Positions 1 through 5,830 of a stretch of DNA of 9,545 bases are shown here, piece by piece. A model generated the notes under the pieces. The model was not told the origin of the DNA and made no database searches. It saw only the letters and a program-made list of their open reading frames with translations. Source of the DNA: JAZRGE01 sp045644025 (GTDB taxonomy: Bacteria; Bacillota; Clostridia; Oscillospirales; Acutalibacteraceae). The DNA lies in the NCBI GenBank assembly GCA_045644025.1, contig JAZRGE010000007.1, forward strand, positions 1-9,545. The letters run 5' to 3'. Made by a program: the position numbers and the translations under genes. The stretch's first letter is position 1, and the number at the start of each line of letters is the position of its first letter.

Positions 1-1219
1 TCCGACTTAGAGCCTTTTCTTTTTCTATCTGCTCCTTAATCCTTGCCTGGAGCTCGTAGGTATTAAATTTAGTATCGGAAAAGACTATTTTGTCGTCAGC
101 AATCTCTGAGGAATGCTCAGCAACGGGCAATTTTGCCTGCACCGAAGGAATATCCTCCACCGTGCCTACAACCGATTGATATGTATGTTTAGGTGGAACA
201 GCCTTTGAAGCAATAGATATTTCGGGGCGCTCATCGTGGCTGTTAATCGCCGCTTTCACAGAATAATAAACGGCATCGAAAATAGCCTTTTTATCGGCAA
301 AGCGAACCTCTGTCTTGGCGGGATGAACGTTCACATCCACAAGAGAGGGATCTATAAATATATTAAGCACGCAAGACGGGAAACGGCCTATCATAGCGGA
401 ATTTTTATAGGCCTGCTCCACAGCTGCGGCAACAGTCTCGGATTTGAACAATCTGCCGTTGATAAAGAAATACTGAGACGTACGATTGGCGCGGCAGTTG
501 GCGGGCTTACAGGTGAAACCCATCACCTTCACACCGGAAACATCCCCTTCAACGGGAATCTGGGCAATAGCAAACTCTCTGCCAAGCACTGCATAAACAG
601 CCGAAGCAAGTTTGTTATCCCCCGGGGTGGAAAAGATAGTCTTGCCATCGCGGATAAACTTAAAAGCCACCTCCGGATGAGAAAGAGCCAACCTCTCCAC
701 AACGGAAGCTACCGCATTACCTTCTGTAACATCTTTCTTAAGGAACTTCATTCTAGCGGGGGTGTTGTAGAATATATCGCGAACAATTATAGTGGTACCC
801 TTAGGGCATCCTGCATCGGCGTATTCTGTCTCCACTCCGCCTTCAATGGCATAATGGGTGCCGATATCCTCACCATCGCAGGTGAGAACTTCGGTTTTTG
901 ATACAGCACAAATAGCGGCCAGAGCTTCTCCTCTAAAGCCAAGGGTGTTGATTCCATCAAGATCCACTTCGGTTCGGATTTTGCTTGTGGCGTGGCGCAA
1001 AAAGGCCGTGGGTACATCACCCCTGGCAATACCGCTTCCATTATCTGTGATGCGGATATAGGAAATTCCGCCGTGTTCAATCTCGGCGGTGATAGCGGTG
1101 GCGCCTGCATCAAGTGAGTTTTCTATAAGCTCTTTAACAACAGAAGAGGGCCTTTCAACCACTTCTCCCGCTGCAAGCAACTCAGCTGTGCGGCGATCCA
1201 AAACCTGTATTTTGTTCAT
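1..1219 (-). CDS. mutL: DNA mismatch repair protein MutL (N-terminal 406 residues; 3' end beyond window)
   Basis: MutL is the GHKL ATPase that links mismatch recognition by MutS to downstream strand incision and excision. The reading frame is open from the ATG at 1219 to the window edge, giving 406 residues. The N-terminal ATPase motifs are all visible: AAGEVVERP followed by VVKELIENSLDAG (residues 17-39) with the likely catalytic Glu30 and Mg-binding Asn34, DNGSGI (59-64), GFRGEAL (94-100), and GTTIIVRDIFYNTPAR (141-156). The transducer domain follows, with FFINGR near 251-256 and VDVNVHPAKTEVRF near 294-307. From about residue 335 the sequence becomes low-conservation, as expected for the linker. 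The C-terminal dimerisation/endonuclease domain lies outside the window, so whether this MutL carries the DQHAxxERxxYE nuclease motif cannot be seen. The start is fixed by an AAGGAGGG ribosome site (1233-1226) six bases upstream. It is the last visible gene of the miaB-ylbF-mutS-mutL operon, 19 bp after mutS. Confidence 0.97.
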   Translation of the reverse strand, partial: MNKIQVLDRRTAELLAAGEVVERPSSVVKELIENSLDAGATAITAEIEHGGISYIRITDNGSGIARGDVPTAFLRHATSKIRTEVDLDGINTLGFRGEALAAICAVSKTEVLTCDGEDIGTHYAIEGGVETEYADAGCPKGTTIIVRDIFYNTPARMKFLKKDVTEGNAVASVVERLALSHPEVAFKFIRDGKTIFSTPGDNKLASAVYAVLGREFAIAQIPVEGDVSGVKVMGFTCKPANCRANRTSQYFFINGRLFKSETVAAAVEQAYKNSAMIGRFPSCVLNIFIDPSLVDVNVHPAKTEVRFADKKAIFDAVYYSVKAAINSHDERPEISIASKAVPPKHTYQSVVGTVEDIPSVQAKLPVAEHSSEIADDKIVFSDTKFNTYELQARIKEQIEKEKALSR

Positions 1220-1258
1220 AAAAAGCCCTCCTTCTTTCTTATATTTCCTTGGCTTTTT
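1220..1258 (-). promoter_or_regulatory. Inverted repeat spanning the mutS stop and mutL ribosome site
   Basis: A perfect 8-bp inverted repeat (AAAAAGCC / GGCTTTTT) pairs 1220-1227 with 1251-1258 across a 23-base loop. In the minus-strand transcript the first arm lies in the last codons of mutS. The second arm covers the last two G of the mutL Shine-Dalgarno sequence and the bases up to the mutL ATG. The loop holds the mutS stop codon and most of the ribosome site. Such a stem would partly hide the mutL start until ribosomes finishing mutS open it, which would couple the two genes. The stem is A/U-rich, so its stability is modest and the role is inferred. A weak attenuator is the alternative, but there is no U-run beyond the stem. 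Confidence 0.4.
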
Positions 1259-3839
1259 GGCAAAGATCGGCCAATATATTCATGCATTCGATTGGCGTGA
1301 GCACGTTGGCATCCACCGCTTTAAGCTCGGCCAAAAGCTCCGCAGCGCCATTGAGTTCGAAAGATATCTGCGACATCTCGTTCACAGGCCTTGCAGGAGC
1401 AGCAGACTCCATCTCTCCGCTTTCAAGCTGGGATAATATCTCTCTTGCTCGATTAGTGATAGATGAAGGCACACCTGCCAGTTTGGCAACGTCGATACCA
1501 TAGCTATCGTCGGCTCCTCCTCGCACAATTCGGCGCAGGAAGGTGATATCGTCGCCACGCTTCTTCACAGCAATATTATAGTTCTTTATACCTTTAAGCT
1601 GGCCTTCCAAGGCTGTGAGCTCATGGTAATGAGTTGCAAACATTGTTTTGGCGCCAAGCTTGGATTTGTTGGCCACATATTCCAGCACGGCACGGGCAAT
1701 AGACATACCATCAAACGTGGACGTGCCACGGCCGATTTCATCAAGAATAATAAGGCTTCGGCGGGTGGCGTTCTTTATAATATAGGCCACTTCACTCATT
1801 TCCACCATAAACGTGGATTGGCCGGCAGCCAGATCGTCGGATGCACCAACACGGGTATATATAGCATCCACAATGCCGATATCGGCCGATTGAGCGGGCA
1901 CAAAGCTGCCTATCTGGGCAAGCAAGGTGATAAGCGCTGTCTGGCGCATATAGGTGGATTTACCCGCCATATTGGGGCCGGTGATAACAGCACAGCAATT
2001 ATCATCACAATCAAGAAGAGTATCATTAGGCACAAAAGGAATCTTAATAAGCTTTTCCACAACGGGATGACGACCGCCCACGATCTGCAACCTGCCTTCG
2101 GTGTTGAGTTTGGGCCTGCAATAAGAATTCTCCTCGGCCACCTCGGCTAACGACTGCATAGCATCCAAAAGTGCGATTGCTCTTGAATTACGCTGCAACT
2201 CGGCAAGCTTTTGCCAAGCGGCATTGCGCAGTTCTTCAAAAAGGGAAAGTTCTATCTGCAGAACTCTTTCGCCGGCTCCCAGCACCTTGCCTTCAATAAT
2301 CTTTAATTCTTCAGTTATGTAGCGCTCGCAATTTGTGAGCGTCTGCTTGCGGATATAATCTTCGGGCACCATTTCTTTATAAGAATTGGAAACCTCTATA
2401 AAATAGCCGAAAACCTTATTGTAGCGCACTTTAAGGTTCTTAATGCCTGTTTTATCCTTCTCTCTTTGCTCAAGCTCAGCAAGAATATTTTTGCCGTTTT
2501 TAAGGAAGGAACGAAGTTCATCAAGTTCGGCGTTGTAGCCATCTTTAATAATACCGCCATTGCGGATCACGGCAGGCGGATCATCGTCGATAGCGATGTC
2601 CAAAAGTGCTGCCAGATCATAAAGCGGATCAATATCGCTGTGAATTCCCGATATAAGCTTTGTTTTGCTCTCGGCTAAAAGCGCTTTAAGAGCAGGAAGC
2701 TTCTTAAGGGTGTTGCACAAAGCGCGAAGCTCCTTAGCTCCCGTTGTGCCATAGGCGATTCTGGAACATATACGCTCAATATCATAGATTTCATCCAAAA
2801 TCACAGCCGATTCTTTGCGCATAATATTCTTTTCGCAAAGTTCCTCAACGGCATTAAGCCTTTGAGTGATTTCGGCAATTTCAATAAGCGGCTGCTCAAC
2901 AAAACTCTTAAGCAGGCGCTTACCCATAGAAGTTTTTGTTTTATCAATCACAGAAATAAGGCTTCCCTTTTTGCTGCCTGTGCGCATGGTGCTGCAAAGC
3001 TCCAGATTGCGCATAGCGGTGTAGTCAAGGCGCATATATTTATCGCTGTGATAGAAATTAATGCGGTTCACGTTATCAAGGCCGCCCTTGCGCATCTCAT
3101 AAAGATAGCGCATGGCCTTGGCCAAGGCTGCCACAGCGGGAGTATTGGAAATAAGGCCGCAAGACACAACCTTTTCTTCGCCGAAATGAGCCACAACAGC
3201 GGCATAATCTTCGGCAGGAACGGTTGTATCATCGAAGCCTGTGTCTACTCTGCATTCCAGCTTGTTATCCAAAAAATTGGAAAGCTGGGGCATCTCCTTA
3301 AGCATTTTACCGCAGATGATCTCCTTGGGAGAAAAGCGGCCGATCTCGCCGATAAGCCTCTGCTCAATATCCTGCGAAAATTCCGTGAGATTAAGCTTAC
3401 CTGTGGAAGCATCCACAAGGCAAAGACCAACGGAATTGCCGATTTTGGAAACAGCGGCAAGGAAATTATCACTGGAAGCATCCAGCATCACATCGTCGAT
3501 AACTGTGCCGGGAGTGAGCACACTTGTCACTTCCCTGCGCACAATGCCTTTTGCCTGCTTTGGATCTTCGGTCTGCTCGCATATGGCAACCTTATATCCC
3601 CTGGAAACAAGCCTGGCAATGTAGGACTCACAGCTGTGGAAAGGCACTCCACACATAGGGGCGCGCTCCTCCTGGCCGCAATCACGGCCCGTGAGCACTA
3701 GATCCAGCTCACGAGACGCCGTTTTAGCATCATCGAAAAACATCTCGTAGAAATCGCCGAGACGAAACATCAGTATGCTATCGTCGTACTGAGCTTTTAT
3801 CTGCATATATTGCTGCATCATCGGAGATAATTCAGCCAT
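1239..3839 (-). CDS. mutS: DNA mismatch repair protein MutS (complete, 866 aa)
   Basis: MutS recognises mispaired bases and small loops and, through ATP-driven clamp formation, recruits MutL. The length (866 aa) is typical of bacterial MutS1. The N-terminal mismatch-reading motif GDFYEMF is at residues 28-34, with the Phe30-x-Glu32 pair that wedges at the mismatch. The connector, lever and clamp domains follow, including KVRYNKVFGYFIEVS (470-484). The ATPase shows Walker A GPNMAGKST (621-629), STFMVEM (675-681), Walker B LIILDE (696-701), the RGTSTFDG loop (704-711) and ATHYHEL (735-741). A helix-turn-helix stretch YGIDVAKLAGVP is at 780-791. Near the C-terminus, QISF (824-827) sits where Firmicute MutS proteins carry the QLSLF-type beta-clamp binding motif, followed by the usual TPIECMNILADL tail. 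The ATG at 3839 has an AAAGGGG ribosome site nine bases upstream. That site could fold with CTCC just before the ATG into a small 4-bp hairpin. It lies 36 bp after the YlbF-like gene and 19 bp before mutL, in one operon. Confidence 0.98.
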   Translation of the reverse strand: MAELSPMMQQYMQIKAQYDDSILMFRLGDFYEMFFDDAKTASRELDLVLTGRDCGQEERAPMCGVPFHSCESYIARLVSRGYKVAICEQTEDPKQAKGIVRREVTSVLTPGTVIDDVMLDASSDNFLAAVSKIGNSVGLCLVDASTGKLNLTEFSQDIEQRLIGEIGRFSPKEIICGKMLKEMPQLSNFLDNKLECRVDTGFDDTTVPAEDYAAVVAHFGEEKVVSCGLISNTPAVAALAKAMRYLYEMRKGGLDNVNRINFYHSDKYMRLDYTAMRNLELCSTMRTGSKKGSLISVIDKTKTSMGKRLLKSFVEQPLIEIAEITQRLNAVEELCEKNIMRKESAVILDEIYDIERICSRIAYGTTGAKELRALCNTLKKLPALKALLAESKTKLISGIHSDIDPLYDLAALLDIAIDDDPPAVIRNGGIIKDGYNAELDELRSFLKNGKNILAELEQREKDKTGIKNLKVRYNKVFGYFIEVSNSYKEMVPEDYIRKQTLTNCERYITEELKIIEGKVLGAGERVLQIELSLFEELRNAAWQKLAELQRNSRAIALLDAMQSLAEVAEENSYCRPKLNTEGRLQIVGGRHPVVEKLIKIPFVPNDTLLDCDDNCCAVITGPNMAGKSTYMRQTALITLLAQIGSFVPAQSADIGIVDAIYTRVGASDDLAAGQSTFMVEMSEVAYIIKNATRRSLIILDEIGRGTSTFDGMSIARAVLEYVANKSKLGAKTMFATHYHELTALEGQLKGIKNYNIAVKKRGDDITFLRRIVRGGADDSYGIDVAKLAGVPSSITNRAREILSQLESGEMESAAPARPVNEMSQISFELNGAAELLAELKAVDANVLTPIECMNILADLCQKAKEI

Positions 3840-3875
3840 TGGAGTTCACCCCTTTATGTGTGTAAAATTTATTAT

Positions 3876-4280
3876 TTAGTGGCAGCCGCCGCAGGTTGCA
3901 CAGCTACCGCTGCACTCGTGAGCAGGCTCGGCTGTTGCAGGATCTTCACCCAGAACGCAAAGTTCCAGAATATCGGTAACATGCTTCATAAGATCATCCA
4001 TCTGCATTTTTGCCTCGTTGTAGGCAACCATTGCGGGATTCTGCATAATACGAGTGTAAAGTTCACGCATATCGTTGTTACACTTCATGATTTTTTCTTC
4101 ATCCTGATTTTCGGCAGAGAGTGCCTGATCCATGGAAAGGCGGATAAGGTTGAACTCACCGATCATCTTCTGAAGATCTTCGTTGGAATCGTTGTTCTTT
4201 CTGGCTTCGGCAAACTTAAGATATCTCTCATCCTGCTGAATAGCCTCGCCTAATTTTCTTGTTGCTTCAATTACGTCCAT
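3876..4280 (-). CDS. YlbF/YmcA-family protein with Cys-rich C-terminus (probable RicA-like RNA-processing factor)
   Basis: A 134-residue, largely helical, charged protein. The helical region at about 5-110, including the NPAMVAYNEAK segment (81-91), resembles the Com_YlbF family (YlbF, YmcA). In B. subtilis YmcA/RicA, YlbF/RicF and YaaT/RicT form a complex that binds Fe-S clusters, stimulates RNase Y-dependent mRNA processing and affects competence, sporulation and biofilm formation. Position supports a YmcA-like identity, because B. subtilis ymcA also lies directly after the miaB orthologue and upstream of mutS-mutL. The tail (about 109-134) is acidic, then Cys-rich: Cys123, Cys127, Cys130 and Cys133 with His121 and His134; two further Cys are at 67 and 108. 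This is a plausible metal or Fe-S site. The start is an ATG at 4280 with GGAGG eight bases upstream, 15 bp after miaB. The family call rests on recognition and synteny, so RicA versus RicF is not settled, and a gene symbol is withheld. Confidence 0.82.
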   Translation of the reverse strand: MDVIEATRKLGEAIQQDERYLKFAEARKNNDSNEDLQKMIGEFNLIRLSMDQALSAENQDEEKIMKCNNDMRELYTRIMQNPAMVAYNEAKMQMDDLMKHVTDILELCVLGEDPATAEPAHECSGSCATCGGCH

Positions 4281-4295
4281 TATTAAAACCTCCGT

Positions 4296-5696
4296 TTATT
4301 TTGTAACTGTGAGTGTGCCTTCCAGCACACTTCCCAGTTTGTTTACTTTCACATTATGGAATTTACCGATCATTTGATTATCACCGGGAAATTCTATTAT
4401 CTGATTGGAAGATGTCTGCCCTGCCATAAACCCTTCCGTGCGGCCCGCTTCGGTGCAAAGCACGGTATATTCCCTGCCAACCATTTCGGCGGCAAGCTCT
4501 TTGGCAATAATATCCTGCTCGGCCAGAAGCTCTTCAAACCATCTGCCCTTTTCTTCTCTGGAAACTACATCCTCCATGCCGGCTGCAGGAGTGCCCTCTC
4601 TGGGCGAAAAGATAAAGGTGAAAAGCGAATCATAGCGCACCTTCTTAATAAGCTCGAGAGTGGCCTTAAAATCATCATAGGTTTCCCCGGGAAAACCCAC
4701 TATAATATCGCTTGTGAAGGAAATATCAGGAATAAGCTGTTTTGCTTTTTCCACAAGAGCCAGATATTCGGACGAGGTGTATTTTCTGTTCATCTCTTTA
4801 AGGATCCTATCCGAACCCGATTGCACGGGCAGGTGCAGGTGCTTAGCAACCTTATCGCAATCAGCCATGGCTTTAAGCAATTCTTCGCTGCAATCCTTTG
4901 GGTGAGATGTCATAAACCTGATGCGAAAATCGCCCGGTATATCGTTTATTCTTCGGAGCAGCTGAGCAAAAGTAATACCGCCATTATATGAATTAACGTT
5001 CTGGCCCAAAAGAGTGATATCCTTAGCACCGGATGCTATAAGTTTTTCGGCATCGGCAACTATGGCTTCGGGCGCACGGGAGATCTCGCGGCCGCGAACA
5101 TACGGAACGATGCAATAGGTGCAAAAATTATTGCAGCCATACATTATGGGCAGCCAGGCTCTAAAGCCGTTGTCTCTCACAGTGGGAAGGCCTTCCACCA
5201 TTTCCTTATCATTAAGCTCGGTGCGAATGATTCTTTTTTTGCCGCTAAGCCTCTTATTGATCATTTCGGGGATCTTATGAATCATATTTGTGCCGAAGCA
5301 CAGATCCACGTAAGGATAGCTGCGCTTTATACGCTCGCTCACCTCGGGGCGCTGAGCCATACAGCCGCATATAGCTATAAGCGGTGCAGGATCTTTAACT
5401 TTGAATTTTTTAAGAGCGCCGATATTTCCCAGCACTCTCTTTTCGGCGTGATCGCGCACAGCGCAGGTGTTGGATATAATAAAATCAGCCTCGGAAGGAT
5501 CTTCGCAAAGAGTGTAGCCCAAAAGGCAAAGAACACCTTTTATCTTCTCGCTGTCGCTCACGTTCATCTGGCAGCCATAGGTGCGAACGCAGGCTTTGGG
5601 GCATTCTCCCCAAATAGATCTTATCTTTTCTGCAGCCGAAAGGACGGATAAACTATCGGCTGCAAAAAGGGTGGTGTTATTACTGCTGCAACCCAA
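4296..5696 (-). CDS. miaB: tRNA-2-methylthio-N6-dimethylallyladenosine synthase MiaB
   Basis: MiaB is a radical-SAM methylthiotransferase that converts i6A37 to ms2i6A37 in tRNAs reading UNN codons, using two [4Fe-4S] clusters. Numbering from the TTG at 5696 (466 aa), the UPF0004 domain has TYGCQMN (Cys42), NTCAVR (Cys78) and CGCMAQRPE (Cys112), which bind the auxiliary cluster. The radical-SAM motif GCNNFCTYCIVPYVRGRE supplies Cys188, Cys192 and Cys195. A C-terminal TRAM domain occupies about 403-466. The TYGCQMN signature favours MiaB over the MtaB and RimO relatives. The frame is open upstream to an ATG at 5831, but that stretch contains a terminator and a promoter, so it cannot be the real start. 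No ATG occurs in frame between the promoter and the first catalytic motif. TTG 5696, ten bases after GAAGGA, is the best-supported start; GTG 5720, TTG 5714 and GTG 5705 are alternatives. It is the first gene of the operon, 15 bp before the YlbF-like gene. Confidence 0.95.
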   Translation of the reverse strand: MGCSSNNTTLFAADSLSVLSAAEKIRSIWGECPKACVRTYGCQMNVSDSEKIKGVLCLLGYTLCEDPSEADFIISNTCAVRDHAEKRVLGNIGALKKFKVKDPAPLIAICGCMAQRPEVSERIKRSYPYVDLCFGTNMIHKIPEMINKRLSGKKRIIRTELNDKEMVEGLPTVRDNGFRAWLPIMYGCNNFCTYCIVPYVRGREISRAPEAIVADAEKLIASGAKDITLLGQNVNSYNGGITFAQLLRRINDIPGDFRIRFMTSHPKDCSEELLKAMADCDKVAKHLHLPVQSGSDRILKEMNRKYTSSEYLALVEKAKQLIPDISFTSDIIVGFPGETYDDFKATLELIKKVRYDSLFTFIFSPREGTPAAGMEDVVSREEKGRWFEELLAEQDIIAKELAAEMVGREYTVLCTEAGRTEGFMAGQTSSNQIIEFPGDNQMIGKFHNVKVNKLGSVLEGTLTVTK

Positions 5697-5706
5697 AATT
5701 TCCACA

Positions 5707-5712
5707 TCCTTC
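5707..5712 (-). promoter_or_regulatory. Ribosome binding site deciding the miaB TTG start
   Basis: GAAGGA (5712-5707 on the minus strand) is the only purine-rich Shine-Dalgarno-like stretch between the promoter and the conserved part of MiaB. It sits ten bases before TTG 5696. The in-frame GTG at 5705 is only one base away and the GTG at 5720 and TTG at 5714 lie before it, so none of these can use it. An ATG overlapping the site (5707-5705) is in another frame. Confidence 0.55.
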
Positions 5713-5735
5713 AAATTCACAAAATTATTCAAGTT

Positions 5736-5764
5736 ATTATACAACACAAATATATTTATTTCAA
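5736..5764 (-). promoter_or_regulatory. Sigma-A type promoter of the miaB-ylbF-mutS-mutL operon
   Basis: On the minus strand there is a -35 box TTGAAA (5764-5759), a 17-base spacer, and a perfect -10 box TATAAT (5741-5736). Transcription would begin near 5730-5728, leaving a leader of about 32-34 bases before TTG 5696. The surroundings are strongly A/T-rich, as is usual for strong Firmicute promoters. It lies just after the terminator of the preceding gene, so the housekeeping operon is expected to be transcribed independently and constitutively. No operator-like repeat overlaps the boxes. Confidence 0.85.
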
Positions 5765-5786
5765 GAATAATATTATAAATAAAATA

Positions 5787-5819
5787 AAAATACCCCAGTC
5801 GGATCGATTGGGGTATTTT
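5787..5819 (-). terminator. Rho-independent terminator after the large modular gene
   Basis: AAAATACCCC (5787-5796) pairs perfectly with GGGGTATTTT (5810-5819). An extra A-T pair extends the stem inward, with further possible pairs around a short loop. On the minus strand the stem is followed by a T-rich run with isolated A (5786 down to about 5775). It begins about 11 bases after the stop codon of the 5831 gene, which is normal for an intrinsic terminator. On the plus strand the tail is not T-rich beyond the stem, so it acts mainly on the minus strand. Confidence 0.9.
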
Positions 5820-5830
5820 GTGCGAAAACA

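Noticed and set aside
236..901. A 221-codon open frame on the plus strand inside mutL.
   Set aside because: The opposite strand encodes the conserved MutL ATPase and transducer domains without interruption; the plus-strand product resembles nothing.
2862..3701. A 279-codon open frame on the plus strand inside mutS.
   Set aside because: It is the antisense of a fully conserved MutS region, with no recognisable domain; a codon-bias shadow.
3840..3855. Small hairpin (GGGG/CTCC with a 4-base loop) at the mutS ribosome site as a regulatory element.
   Set aside because: Only four pairs, one of them G-U; too weak to claim as a feature on its own.
5697..5830. Possible small RNA or small gene between the large gene and miaB.
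   Set aside because: The stretch is fully explained by the terminator, promoter and short leader; no other start with ribosome site or folded RNA is visible.
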